A DNA stretch of 64,000 nt, taken from positions 372,001-436,000 of the forward strand of contig JAZKJV010009321.1 in NCBI GenBank assembly GCA_037367405.1, read 5' to 3'. The DNA comes from Ottelia alismoides (Eukaryota > Streptophyta > Magnoliopsida > Alismatales > Hydrocharitaceae). Positions 11,917 to 23,833 of this stretch are shown piece after piece. A program made the position numbers and the translations under genes. The notes under the pieces are model-generated. The model worked only from the letters and a program-made list of their open reading frames with translations. It did no database searches and was not told where the DNA came from. The number at the start of each line of letters is the position of its first letter. The first letter of the stretch is position 1.

Positions 11917-14900
11917 TGATGAATACCAATTCATCACTCTTTATTCTTTTATTTTAGCTACAAAACCTATGCAAAACACATTGTACATTCATGTAAATAG
12001 CATAAATTATCAATAAGCATGCATTTTGTAAATTACAATAATTAGCATGTTTTTGTGCATAAATAAAAGAATAAAGAAATAAAAGAAAAAGAGAGGGATA
12101 TTTAGAATAAATATTGAGCGACCTAATCCCAAAGGAGGGCTCAGCATGGTCCTAACCGCAAAAGAATTCAAGTAGAGAGAGATAGGGAAGCTCAATTATG
12201 TGTACATATACATGTATATATATAAATAGAATTATTTTCCCTCTAAAATAAAAATAAAAATGTGTGTTTATTAAGTTATACATATTTGTAAATATAAAAT
12301 TAAAATAAAAACGGGAAAAATAAGAGAAAAATAAAAAGAAATAAAAATTCCCTCATCATTGTATATATACCATGTACATAGAACCACACACCTCTTTATT
12401 TTCCCCTTGTAAATAATTAATAAAAATCTAACAAAAATATTTTCTTATACCACATTTCATTGTGTAAATAAATAAAATAAAAATCATAAAAATAAAAATA
12501 AAATAAAAATAAATAAAATAAAAACCAAAATCCACCTTGTCTACATACCATGTAAATATATGTATATACCTATTTATTTACTCTATGTAAATAATTAATA
12601 AAAATAAAATAAAAATACACTTTTATTCCACATTTTATTCTATAAAGAAATAAAATATAAAATTGGAATAAATATATAAAAATAAACAATTAAAAATTAA
12701 AATAAAAAATAAATGCATGTATATACCTGTATATAATAATAATATAATGTAAATACATAATTTTTATTTCAAAAAAATAAATAAAAATCACTAAAAAATT
12801 ATTTGAAAATAAATAAACATTTTTCACGCTTTAAGTTTTTTGAAAATAAGTCATTTATTATTTTTTATTGAATTTTCAAATAATTATTAAATGGTGCGCT
12901 CTCATTGGTCCACGGGGGATGTTGACCCCCGGTCAACTCCCCCCTGGACCTTTTCCCCCGCGGATCTCGCTCCGGACCCGACTTCACTTAATTTTCTAAA
13001 CCAGATCCGAGCTCTATTTACCCAAACCCCAGGTCCTAATCATTCTTGATACATCCGAGATCCTCGTCGGAGCATCTACCTAGGGATCCATGCTTCACGG
13101 AACCCTGCCCGACCTCTTCTTCTCGGACCTGAGCTGGTATTTAGCTGAACCTCCGCCGCACTTTTCACTCCATCTTTGGCGACGCTCCTTCGCCCCAGGA
13201 CCTCCACCTTCTTCATGAGAGTGACAGCTTTGCGAGGGAGGTGTCGAAGAGAGGAGAGGAAGCCGTTCGCCACTTATCCGGCGACTTCTGCCGCCGTGCG
13301 CCGCCACGAGACGCGCCCGAGCCTCGGGCCCCGACGACCCTTTGAGGCTACGACCCAGATCTCGCCGAGCTCGTCCCTAGTCCACTCCAGCCATCAGGTA
13401 GACCCTAGTCCTTCTAGTTTTCCTTAATTTCTCGTTATGCCCAATTCGCTCCGCCGCCATCTCTCATAGATTCCGCCCACTCCGATCACCCATTTCATCA
13501 TCAGAACCGACCATCACACTCGTGAGACTCCTACTCACATTCTGCACCCACTCACTCCCCATGGTTCGGCCCGGAACCAAGGCCCGACCTCTACCGTCGT
13601 CGCCTCGCCGGAGGTCATCCATTCCGACGCACCTGATCACCATTTCACTCCTAACCGGGTCGAGGCAGTTTGCCCTCGACCCAGGAAGCTTCTCGTGCGA
13701 TTTTGCAGGTTAAAGGGACCTCATTTGGAGGTCCAAAGTTCGAGCACAGGAGCTTAGAGCTTCCGCCGTCGCTGGGCCATTCCGGTGGTCGCCGGCCTCA
13801 TTGGAGGGGCTCATTAGATGCGGAACACCTTGTCGAAGCTTTTCCATATCTCAGCAGCAGAGGAGGACCTCGGCACACACAGGTGGCCGACGAAGTCCGC
13901 CAGTGTCGAGTTCTTGGAGGATCCTCCTCCGTCGTCCGATCGCCCCTGACGCACCAGATCCAATCGCAGCCCTCTATTTAGGGAGCACCGAAAGTCGTCA
14001 GATCCATCTGGGATCGATCGAGACCGTCCATCACAGAGGAGAGGCGTGCACGCACCAGAGCCATCAGATCATACACGTGGCGCGCCTCCAACCCTTCGAT
14101 AATAAGAGGGGTAATTTATTCTTAGGCCCCTCCTGTTTTTGCATTTCACACCTAGTCCTCTAAATATTTTACTTAGTTATTTTATTTTGGTAATTTTGCA
14201 TTGAGGACCTTTATGTTTCAGACATTTGCATTTTAGTCCTTCTATATGTGGACCACGTGCATCGACACGTGAGGTGGTGGTTTATTTGCATTTTGAGCCC
14301 TACAGTTTCTGTGTGTTATGGTTTGAATGTTTTAAAATAGGATTGACACATATACCCCTCCATGCCCGGTTCACGTGCCCCGCACGTGACTTTCTGGACA
14401 TTTTGCACGAGGGGCCCTAGGTTTTATTTTTTTATTATTGTTTGGCCCCCGCAACTTTCTTTTCTTGCATTTAGGTCTCTATGACTGTGAGCCTTCATTT
14501 TATTTAAATAAAATAGCAAATTTAACCCAAATTGCGTGAAATTTGGACACATGGCTCCTGCCACTGTGTAAAAATTTCTCTAATTTTTGGGTACATTTTT
14601 TAGGCTTTTTAGTATTTTAAAAATTCAAAAACAGTGGTTTTTGTGACTGTCCAGATTTGAAAATCATAAAAAATATAAAAATTGTTTTAAAAATTCTAAA
14701 AAATTAGGATTTGTTAATTTTGGTGTATGATTTTATGTGCATTTTTGGCTATTTTAGGATATACAAAAATCTTAAAAATTAAAAAACCATTAAAAACTTA
14801 TACAAATTCAAAAAAATTATAGAAAACTCAAAAAATAATAAACTCTTTTTCTAAATTTTCCTTGTCTATTTCTTAAAAATTACCTCCAAGCTGTGAAAGA

Positions 14901-15441
14901 GCCATTTGATATTTTTCATGGGACTTTGAAGCCTAGCTGGATAGATTGCTCTTATTTTTGCCTTCTTTGATTTTTAGAAAATTCTATAAAAATAGGAAAA
15001 ATTTGAAAAATTAACCAAAAATAGTAAAAAATCTAAAAAGGATAAAAATATTTTTGTTTGAATTTCTGGAGCCTTTGTGAGTGTTAAATAATTTGTTGAA
15101 GTTGCATGTATTTGCCTTTTTCTTATTTTCCTTTATAATTAAAAAAATCCAAAAAAATATAAAAACCATTAAAAATCCACCAAAAATACTTGTTTATATT
15201 TTATTTTGTTTAAAGACTACTTCATAGGCCGTGAGGCCAACTCGTGCTCCCTGAGTCCGATCCTGAGTGCTACACCAGGCTAATCTCATAGCCAGGATCG
15301 CTATTTTTGATTTCCTTGTTTTTTTCTCTGATTTTGGTGGTCTGCTTTTATTTTTCTTGATCGAGCCGATATTATGAAATCCGGGTCGCAACGACCCTTG
15401 TCTTATTATTCACTCGGGTCTTAGGATTATTTCAGGGCTCA
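11917..15441 (+). repeat. 3' LTR of Athila copy 1 (3525 bp)
   Basis: The LTR starts TGATGAATACC directly after the purine tract and ends in GGGCTCA at 15441. The terminus is an imperfect palindrome (11917-11936). AT-rich sequence with many AAATAAA blocks fills 12230-12890, followed by a GC-rich promoter-like part (12895-14010) and the region shared with bases 1-1433. Copia integrase sequence begins at 15442. ORFs inside, such as those at 13176-14163, are taken as chance. Confidence 0.92.
12921..12937. promoter_or_regulatory. Inverted W-box pair in Athila LTR
   Basis: GTTGACCCCCGGTCAAC is a perfect palindrome carrying two TTGACC cores in opposite directions, the core bound by plant WRKY factors. 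Equivalent palindromes occur in the minus-strand LTRs at 22850-22866 and 56773-56790, each beside a G-run. A regulatory role is an inference from motif and conservation. Confidence 0.45.
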
Positions 15442-16056
15442 TCAGGAGGCAACATGTATTTTGTCACCTTCATTGATGATGCATCTAGGAAGGTGTGGGG
15501 TATGCTGAGATCAAAGGATCGGGTGTTTGATTGCTTCAAGAAATTACATGCCATGGTTGAGCGCGAGATAGGAAAATTGTTGAAGTGTCTACGCACAGAC
15601 AATGGGGGAGAGTACACCTCCCATAGCTTTCAGGGCTATTGCGCATAGCACGACATCAGGCATGAGAGGACAGAGCCAGGTACACCCCAACACAATGGTC
15701 TAGCTGAGAGCATGAACAGGACCATTATTGAGAAAGTTCGTTGCATGCTGAAGACAGCGAAGTTGCCCAAGACTTTTTGGGCTAAGGCAATTCGCACAAC
15801 ATGTTACTTGATCAACCGATCTCCATCAGTTCCTTTGGGCTTCAAGATTCTAGAGTGTGTTTGGACAGGGAAAGACCCCTCATATGCTCATTTGAGGGTG
15901 TTTGGATGCAAAGCATATGCATTGGTACCCAAGGAGCAGCGGAAGAAGTTGGCTGACAAGGCAGCGCCTTGTATCTTTCTGGGCTATGGAGATCAGAATT
16001 CGGATACTGTCTTTGGGATCCATGAAAGAAGACAGTCACCAGACACAGGGATGTGA
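15442..16056 (+). pseudogene. Copia integrase, split by Athila insertion
   Basis: Reading from base 15442 gives SGGNMYFVTFIDDASRKVW, the integrase core around its first catalytic aspartate, then RTDNGGEY with the second, then PGTPQHNGLAE with the glutamate. A TAG at 15646-15648 replaces the codon expected between YCA and HDIRHERTEPG. The domain continues in the same phase at 15712-16056 with WAKAIRTTCYLINRSPS and the HLRVFGCKAYA motif. The N-terminal zinc finger is missing and is expected upstream of the window. Confidence 0.88.
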
Positions 16057-16433
16057 TTTTCTATGAGAATCAGATGTTGGCTGAGGATACCACTGAGAGT
16101 GGTGATGCAGATGAGTTTTCTATTGATGATGACAGTGATGAGGACATAAATCCCTCTCCAGTACAGGGTACAGGTGGAGAGGATGGGCAGCTAGAGAAGT
16201 ATGAGCCAGATGCAGACCCCGTTGATGTAGGTCCAGGAGACCTAGGGCAGGGAGAGCAGCCTCATCCACATGCAGATGCAGTAGAGCCTCGGGTTAGGAG
16301 ATCTGAGAGGACATGCCAACCATCATCCCGTTACCCCACTTCCAGGTATGTGATGCTCACAGATGCAGGTGAGCCATACACTTTTGAGAGGCACATATAC
16401 ACAAGGAAAAGGGCCATTGGTAGAATGCAATGA
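16053..16433 (+). pseudogene. Copia integrase-RT linker
   Basis: The 126-residue frame starts with IFYENQM-type text that normally follows SRDV in copia integrases, then a long acidic spacer rich in Asp, Glu, Gly and Pro (16070-16290). It then has VRRSERTCQPSSRYP, the usual run-in to copia RT. The overlap with neighbouring pieces implies a frameshift near 16040-16056 and a stop near 16433. Confidence 0.7.
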
Positions 16434-17928
16434 ACGAAAAGATGCCTTCTCTCAAGAAAAATCACACTTATGACCTTGTTGAGCTTCCCAAAGGGAAGAG
16501 AGCCTTGAAGAACAAATGGGTCTACAAGCTGAAGTCAGATAACAGTGGCAAGCAGGTCAGATATAAGGCCAGGTTGGTAGTGAAAGGATTCAGCCAGAAC
16601 GAAGGAGTGAACTATGACGAGATCTTCTCCCCTGTGGTGAAGATGAATTCAGTGAGAATGGTGCTAGGACTTGTTGCTAGCATGGACCTTGAGCTGGAGC
16701 AGATGGATGTGAAGACGGCATTTCTTCACGGCGGTTTAAAGGAAGAGATCTACATGGAGCAGCCACCAGGTTTTCAAGAGAAAGGGAAAGAGCATATGGT
16801 TTGCAGGTTGAGGAAGAGTCTCTATGGCTTGAAGCAAGCCCCGAGACAGTGGTACTTGAAGTTTGATGCCTTCATGGCAAACAAGGCTTCAAGAGGACTG
16901 CAGCCGACCCATGTGTATATGTTCGTCATCTTCCCAATGACAGGTTCATCATTCTTTTGATATACGTGGATGACATGTTGATTGTAGGTCATGATTCCAA
17001 CCTCATTGCAAATCTCAAGAAAGAACTATCCAAAGAGTTTGAGATGAAAGATTTGGGCAAGGCTAGTCACATCCTCGGGATGCAGATTACGAGGGACAGG
17101 AAGAAGCGCATGTTGTGGTTGTCACAGGAGAGCTATGTTGAACGTGTATTGGAGAAGTTCAAAATGAAGAATGTCAAGCCCGTCAGTACACCCTTAGCCT
17201 CTCATTTCAACCTGACCAAAGGGTCATGTCCTTCTACTTTTGAGGAGAAAACAGAGATGTCCAAGATCCCATACCATTCAGCAGTTGGGAGCCTCATGTA
17301 TGCAATGGTTTGCACTAGACTCGACATAGCCCATGCAGTGGACGTGGTGAGCAGATTCATGTCCAATCCGAGGAAGGGTCATTGGGCGACAGTGAAATGG
17401 ATCTTGAGATACTTGAGAGGGAACTCAAGTATGTGTCTTGTTTTTAGGAGGTCAGATCCCAAACTTTGTGGCTACTCTGATGCAGATATGGCAGGATACA
17501 TGGAACAGAGAAAGTCTACCTTAGGCTACATTTTCACTTTTGCAAGAGGAGCCATATCATGGCAATCCAAAGTACATAAATATGTTGCTCTCCCAACTAC
17601 CGAGGTCGAATACATTGTAGCAACAGAGGCTGGGAAAGAAGTGTTGTGACTACAACGCTTTCTTGGTGAGTTTGGATTGGATGACAGTGAGTCGATTGTG
17701 TTTTGTGATAGCCAGAGCGTTATAGACTTGAGCAAGAGTACGATGCACCATGCTCGGACAAAAGACATTGATGTGAGATACCATTGGCTGAGGGATGCAA
17801 TTGAACAGAAGCATCTCATGTTGAAGAAGATTCACACTGATAAGAACCCCTCAGACATGTTGACCAAGGAAGTCACTCGTGACAAGCTTCAGCTCTGTAG
17901 AAAGCTGAGCGGTGTCACCTCTTCTTGA
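16430..17928 (+). pseudogene. Copia reverse transcriptase and RNase H
   Basis: Three pieces make up the region. 16430-16960 is the RT start with KNKWVYKLK, YKARLVVKGF and LEQMDVKTAFLHG. 16957-17649 has the active-site YVDDM near its start, then SAVGSLMYAM and RNase H text DADMAGY. 17650-17928 completes RNase H with CDSQSVIDLSKS, HARTKDIDVRYH and NPSDMLTK. A frameshift near 16900-16957 separates the first two. The TGA at 17647-17649 sits where tryptophan (TGG) is usual, a G-to-A change. The frame ends at 17926-17928, the likely natural end. Confidence 0.9.
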
Positions 17929-17963
17929 TCTCCATCACATGACAACAACTCCCCGTTGGGGCT

Positions 17964-17974
17964 GGAGGGGGAGG
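17964..17974 (+). other. Polypurine tract of the copia element
   Basis: GGAGGGGGAGG lies 36 bases after the pol stop and one base before a TGTTGGG LTR start, the usual copia arrangement. Confidence 0.75.
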
Positions 17975-17975
17975 T

Positions 17976-18760
17976 TGTTGGGTTTACTTGCAATGTTCCA
18001 GTCCCAACTTGGGGGCAGCAGCAATTTGCCCCTTTGGCAGGGGCATCACTGATTTTTTCCAGCAAGTGGAAACCCCATTGGGCAGCCCCATTCCAGGGAT
18101 GAAAGTGCCCCATCCGATGCCCCATTCGTTCCAACGAGAGACCCAATTTTCAGAGAAGAGGGAACGCCCCATTCCAGCCGAAAACCGAGTGCAGTGGCAA
18201 GGGTTTCGTGGAAGCACTTCTCCTCCACGCTTGAGAGGAAGAGAGAGGTCGAGAGGGAAGGAGGTCACAGCAGGGCTTCCCCCTTCCCTCGTCGACGCGG
18301 GCTGCTGCTAGGGCTGAGAGGGAGGCCGGTTTCTTTGGCCAAGTTCGAGAGGAGCATCAGGGAGGTCGGTGCGGACGACCTCAAGGAGCCGAAGCCGCCT
18401 TTGGGTCTCCATCCGAGAGCCCACAAGGGGTGTCAATCCATCTATCTTGATTTGAGCATGTTTTTTGGTATTTGTAGATACCTAGGGTAGTTGGCTACTT
18501 GTAGAAGAACTACCTATTGTGCTCGTGGTTTGTACCTCGGTTTTGTGGGCAACGAAACCGGGAAGAACATTGGATCCATTTTAATCATAGTGAAATCGTT
18601 GCCGGTCTTGCCCCGTGGTTTTTCCCTTGCTTACATTGAGTACGGGTTTTCACGTAAAAATTCTTGGTCTCTTGTGATTGCTTCTTGTGCTTGCTTGTGT
18701 GGTTGATTGTTATTGTTGCCATTGAGTTTCGTGTGGGGAATATATATCTTGTGTCTGTCA
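17976..18760 (+). repeat. 3' LTR of the copia element, right end uncertain
   Basis: The start TGTTGGG after the purine tract is typical of Tork-like LTRs. Inside, a TAGTGAAATCGTTGCCGG segment near 18588 and CACGTAAAAATTCTTGG near 18650 resemble the repeat and U5 parts of such LTRs. I place the end near GTGTCTGTCA at 18751-18760, but no second LTR is in the window to prove it. Confidence 0.6.
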
Positions 18761-18799
18761 TCTTTCCTGTAGGAAAGAATTAGGGGATATATCTTGGGT

Positions 18800-19490
18800 T
18801 GATTGCCTCCATAATTTACAAAATTGCTATGAATGTGGCCATGGAGAAATCTCATCTAAGGATGTCAACAAACCCTCTTGTTCGAGGGTGAGGATCTATC
18901 AGTGGGAAACAGTCCCTTGGGGGACTGTGATTGAAGATCTATTAATTCAGGAACAAATTGAGAAGAGCGAAATGTTAGAGATTCAGAAAAAGCTAAGGAG
19001 AAGACATGGAGGAGTTACTTTGATAGTTAATAAGTATTGTTCTTCCTCAACATTCATAAGGGCAATAGTTCATCAAAATACATTGATTTCGCTAAAAGAA
19101 AGCTTTTTGAATCAGTGAAGAAAAGGACCCCAAAAAGTAGAAAAGCTAAGGAGAAGACATGGAGGAGTTACTTTGATAGTGAATAAGTATTGTTCTTCCT
19201 CAACAGAATTTCAAATATCCAGGTTATCCTTCCTAGATTTTCATACAGAATATTAGTGCTCTCATATGCATTGGTCAATCCATTGGCAAGTATCTTGGCT
19301 TGGATGAAGCAACAGCAATGTTTGAGGAAGCAAGTGCTCCAAAATTATGGTGGAGATAGACCTTCTCTCCCAGGAGAATGTTCTTGAATATGAAGACTCC
19401 TAAATCAAGAAGTCACATATGATGATATCCCACTTTTGCTCTACTTGTGGAGTCCAGGGACACTATTCACATGCTTGTACGATGATTTTT
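18800..19490 (+). pseudogene. Decayed zinc-knuckle protein, LINE ORF1/DUF4283-like
   Basis: A CX2CX4HX4C knuckle reading CSTCGVQGHYSHAC lies at 19437-19478. Just upstream, in neighbouring frames, are IGQSIGKYLGLDEATA (about 19272-19320) and YDDIPLL (about 19419). In plant DUF4283/zf-CCHC_4 proteins, common as LINE ORF1, the text 'IG..LGK...D.AT' is followed by a Tyr-x-x-(I/L)P lead into the same knuckle. At least two frameshifts and several stops break it. The earlier ORF at 18888-19118 has no family I recognise. No LINE endonuclease or RT is seen nearby. The LINE assignment is an inference. Confidence 0.5.
18987..19205 (+). repeat. 66-bp direct duplication
   Basis: The text from AGAAAAAGCTAAGGAG to CTTCCTCAACA at 18987-19052 recurs at 19139-19205 with one substitution (GTTAATA against GTGAATA) and one A-run length change. 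The offset is about 153 bases, so the second copy looks like a partial tandem duplication inside the decayed coding remnant. Confidence 0.85.
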
Positions 19491-19794
19491 TGTATGTTGC
19501 ACTAGGTAATATAAGAGAGGGTATTGGCGTGTTTTTGAACACATTAATATCTGAACTTTTATGGTTTTTTTAATCCCATAGAAGGACCCCTCTTGTACCT
19601 TTTTCTTTGATGAAACAAAGCGACTACCCGAGTCGCCAAAATCAGGCTTAAGATAAAAAAGTACACATTTTATAAGCAGAAAAAGAAAAGAATAAACACG
19701 TCGGTTGTGAAAAATTATCTGATTCTGATACGTCAAAAAATTTCCGATACTGATATGATACGGTCACAGCTTCGAAATTTGGATTTGGATTGGG
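19491..19794. other. Unassigned sequence
   Basis: About 300 bases between the zinc-knuckle remnant and the inverted-repeat element. An 89-residue minus-strand ORF here has no recognisable family and overlaps a second ORF in another frame. I see nothing firm. Confidence 0.5.
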
Positions 19795-19880
19795 ATATTT
19801 ACACCCATAACCCTGAGTAATATGGTAATTACCCCGGAAACCCTCTATAAACACGAATTACACCCAAGACCCTGAATAAT
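19795..19880 (+). repeat. Left terminal inverted repeat
   Basis: The first 50 bases are nearly identical to the inverted right end. After GGAAACC the two arms diverge but keep GAATTACACCC and AGACCC in register. Confidence 0.8.
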
Positions 19881-20167
19881 GTTTAGCCTTTACATGGTAT
19901 GACCCTGTGTCAAATTCCGTCTTGATTCTCTGTTAACTTTGACGGGAAAAGTTAAATGTTGACTATTTTGCCCTTCGAAGCACATTATATTTATAATGTG
20001 ATGCCATTCTTTATATCAACAAAATCATGCCTCCTTCCCCACCAAAGCTGCCCCTCCCGCTCGCCCCGGCAAGCTGCCCCTCTCCGATCTACGCCTCCGC
20101 ACCCCCCTCACCCCCCCCCCCCCGCACTCCAGCACCCCTCCCTCCCGCTGGCGAGCTCCTACGCTCC

Positions 20168-23100
20168 TGATGACCTAAAATCCCTCAAGACCCGGGTGAA
20201 GGTAATAAAACAAGGGTCGTTGCGACTCGGATCTCAGAGGATAGGTATATCAAGAAAAATCAGACCACTTGAAACACGTAAAATCAATCAAGAACAAAAT
20301 CAGCGGCCTAGCTATGAGATTAACCTGGTATAGCACCCAGGGTCGAACACAAGGAGCACGGGTTGGCCAAAGGCCTACGAAGTAGTAAAAATAAAGTAAA
20401 ATAAAAGACAAGTATTTTTAGTGGTTTTAATGATTTTTAAATTTTTTTGGATTTTTAAAATGTAGAGAAAATAAAAGGCAACAAAAACAAACACCTTTAT
20501 CAATTTATTTAAAGCATCAAAAATCAAGCAAAAATTCAAGAAAATTTGTTTTTATGTTTTTAATGTTTTTTTAGTGTTTTTGGTAAATTTTTGGGATTTT
20601 TATAAGGTGTATTTTATTTTCTAAAAATCAAACAGTACTAAAAAGACAAGGTACTGTCCAGCCAGGCCCAAAATCCAAAAATAAAATATTTAAGGATCTC
20701 AAGAAGGCCTGGAGGTAATTTTCCAGTAAACTAGATAAAATGAGGAAAATTTGAGCACCAAAATTATTGTTTTTGGGTTTTTAATTATTTACTATGATTT
20801 TTATGAGTTTTTAGGTGTTTTTAAGTTTTTCGGGTTTTTGAGCAATGACAAATAGCCAAAATTGGCTAGAAAATCAAAACACACAAAAGAAACAGTACCT
20901 AATTTTTATAGAATTTTTGGGGGTGTTTTTATATTTTTTGGGATTTTTAATTCTAGACAGTAGCTAAAATAGATGTTTTTGAATTTTTAAAAATAGCAAA
21001 TAAAATCAAAAATGTCCTCAAAAATTCTCAAAAATCCTACAACATGGCAAGAGCCATGTATCAAATTTTCATCGAATTTGGAGGTGATTTGATATTTTAT
21101 TCAAAAATAAAAAGAGGGCACTGTGCACAGGGACTTAAGTGCAAATACCCGAAGATCTGGGGGTCCAGGTGCAATTTTTCCAGCAAGTCACGCGCGTGGC
21201 GCGTGCTTGGGGCACTCAGGGACCTTCTGGTAATAAAAACAAGTCCTAGGACCTTTTGGTAACTCGTACCAAAAAGTCCAGGGGCTATGTTGCAAATAAC
21301 CCACTCAAAAGACGCACATGCGCAAATACAACACTCACAGGGGCATATATGCAATTACCAGAAAGTTTCTATTCATTCATAAAGCAACCAGAACTACAGG
21401 ATAAGAGTTGCAAATAAACCAAAACTACACGTGACGAAGCACGTGGCTCACACATGCAGGGGCATAAGTGCAAATATTAACAAGCACGGGGTCCAATGTG
21501 CAATTAACCCTACGTAAATAATAGGCCTAAAATATTTACAGGACTGACACGTAAAACATAAACTAATAGGGGGCCTAAGGTAATTTACCCCTTTATTACG
21601 TCGACGGTTGGATGGTGGACGCGTGGCGGATCTAACGGTGCTGGTGATTGGCGCCTCTCTCTCCTTCCGCACGTGGGCCGATCGACGGGCGCAGAGGAGG
21701 GAACGTGGACGATCCAACGGCTGGCGGGTGCTGGTGCCTCTCTCTCTGCTTTGACGGTCTCGATCAACCCTCGAGATGATCAACGGTGACTGCTCCTCCT
21801 GGAATGGACGGACGGGATGCGAACTGGGGAGCTGCGGGTGATCGGACGGTGCTCGAGGACCTTCGAAGAACAGGTGGCCGGCGAGTTTCGCCGGCCTCGT
21901 GCGCGTGCTGTGGTCCTCCTCAGCTGCCTCTAAAGATCGGGGAAGGTCGGCGATGACGTCCCGCAGCTGGTGGTGCCCTCCGATGGCCCAGCCGAGCCCA
22001 GGAGGGGCTCCGGCGAGGTCGGCGGAGGGAAGCTCCTGGCTCGGATGTAGAGAAGCCTCAGATGGCTTCCTCTTGACCTGCAAAGTAACCCAGAAGCTTC
22101 GCGGGTCGAGGGCAAAGTGCCTCGACCCGATGAAGCGGCGTGAGGGTGGACGATGCGTCGGGATGAGCGAGCTCCGGCGAGCGAAGGACGGTGGAGCTCG
22201 AACCTCAGCTCCTGTGCGAGCTGGGTTGAACGAAGGGGCGGAGAAGGTGCGCGGAGGGATGGCGAAGGTGACTGGGTGTTCCGATGATCGAAAGGATACG
22301 CAAGATGACCGGAATCGACGGAACGCGGCGGAGCTTCGATTTGGGGCTAACTAAAAATTACGCTAAACAAGAAAGCTAGAAGGTTACCTGGGCGGTGTGG
22401 TAGACTGTGCTGGAGCTTAGGTAGCTCCTGGTCGTGGCCTCGAAGGTCGTCAAGGCCTGAGGCTCGAGCTCCTGCACGGGGCGGAGCACGGCGGCGCAAA
22501 GTCGCCGGATCAGTGGTCCGGCCACCCCCTCCTCGCGGCGACACCGGCAATCGAGAGCTGTCACCTCAAGGGATGCAGTGGAGGTCACGGGACGAAGGGT
22601 GGAGAGCCAAAGATGGAGAATGAATGCGGCGGAGCTCAGGCTATATACTGCGGAGGGTCCGGCAAGAATCGATCGGGTAGGGCGAGCTGGTGCGCGGATC
22701 CCGAGGCAAAGGCTCCGGCGAAGCTCTCGGATATGACGTGAGCATTCCAGACCCGGAGTTGGGGCGAAAAGGATTCGGGTCTGCATGGGAAAAGCCCGAG
22801 AACATGGGTCGGCCGCAACAGACCCGGCTCTGGTGGTCCTGGGGGGGGAGTTGACCGGGGGTCAACAATCCCCCGTGGACCAATCAGAGCCCGCCAAGCT
22901 TTGAATTTTTATTTGATTTTTTTGGGCCATAAAATGACCGAATTTTCAAAAACTTAAAACATGAAATATTTTTAATTTATTTTTTTCTATTTTTTTTTGT
23001 GATTTTTAATTAATTTTTGGAAATAAAAATAAGGTATTTACATAATAGGGCTATATATAGGTATATGTTCAATATAGGGTTTTTAATTTTGATTTTTAAT

Positions 23101-23833
23101 TAGTTATTTTTATACATTTTTATTCCTATTTTATTTTATTTATTTATAGAATAAAATGAGGAATAAAAAGGATATTTTTATTTTATTTTTGTTATTTATA
23201 TACATAAGGGAAATAAATAGTTATGTACACTATGTACATGGCATATGTACAATATATTCTTGTATTTTTAATTTTGTAATTTTTATTTGATTTTGTTTTA
23301 CTTCTTTTTATTTTATTTTATTTACAATATATACATAGAATATTAACAAAAAGTTTTGAAAATAAATAAATTTATTTACAAGGTTAAATACATGAGGAGG
23401 CATGGTCTATGTACATGGTGAAAGGGAATTTTTGAATTTTGATTTTTAAGTTTTTATTTTGTTTTTAATAGTTTTTAAATATCTACAAATATTTACAAAT
23501 ATTTACAACATATTTTTGGGTGAGGAAAATATAATTTATTTATTTATAAAATATATACACATGAGCCCCTATCTCCCTCTACTTGGCTTTTATGCGGTCA
23601 GGCCCATGCTGAGCCCTCCCTTGGGTTAGGTTGCTCAATATTTATTCTAAATATTTCCCTCTTTTTCTTTTTTATCTTTATTCTTTTATTTTTGCACAAA
23701 AACAAGCTAATTATAGATATTTACAAAATGCATGCTTTTGCTAATTTTTCCTATTTACAAGTATCTACATGCATTTGCATAGGTTTTTGTAGCTAAAATA
23801 TAAGAATAAAGAGTGATGAATGGGTATTCATCA
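20168..23833 (-). mobile_element. Solo LTR of an Athila-like element (3666 bp)
   Basis: On the minus strand it starts TGATGAATACCCATTCATCA at 23833 and ends ...CA at 20168. Layout follows the copy 2 LTR (54089-57757, 3669 bp): AT-rich block, G-run plus W-box palindrome (22841-22866), a TATA-like TATATA at 22642-22647, GC-rich transcribed part and an AT-rich tail with GGTCGTTGCGACTC-type text. No internal element sequence flanks it, so it looks like the product of LTR-LTR recombination. The flanks do not show a clean 5-bp duplication. Confidence 0.85.

Larger units (their letters stand above)
1..15441 (+). mobile_element. Athila-like Ty3 LTR retrotransposon, copy 1 (5' end beyond window)
   Basis: Order on the plus strand is LTR, primer site, long leader, gag, protease, RT-RNase H, integrase, 3' non-coding block, purine tract, LTR. 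Bases 1-1433 match 14012-15441 as the direct LTR pair. Roughly 20 differences in the first 480 bases, mostly transitions, were counted by eye. The RT motif FMDDFSVYG, the text ADHLSRLE after RNase H and a tRNA-Asp-like primer site are typical of the Athila lineage. The 3' LTR is 3525 bp, so about 2.1 kb of 5' LTR lies upstream of the window. Every protein is broken by stops or frameshifts, so the copy is not autonomous. It lies inside a copia element that resumes at 15442. Confidence 0.93.
15442..18760 (+). mobile_element. Ty1/copia (Tork-like) retrotransposon, 3' half
   Basis: The element resumes exactly at the end of the Athila 3' LTR, in frame, inside the integrase domain, and continues through RT, RNase H, a purine tract and its 3' LTR. 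The 5' LTR, gag, protease and first part of integrase must lie left of the window. Motifs such as PVSTPLA, SAVGSLMYAMVCTR and WQSKVHKYVAL match the Tork/Tnt1-like group. The coding part has at least one internal stop and frameshifts. The right end of the LTR is uncertain. Confidence 0.88.

Noticed and set aside
21448..22820. ORFs of 60-211 residues inside the solo LTR
   Set aside because: They overlap on both strands in the GC-rich transcribed part of an LTR and are not shared as frames with the copy 2 LTR.
20168..23833. Full Athila element instead of a solo LTR
   Set aside because: C-rich TIR-element sequence is found on both sides and no gag-pol sequence is present.
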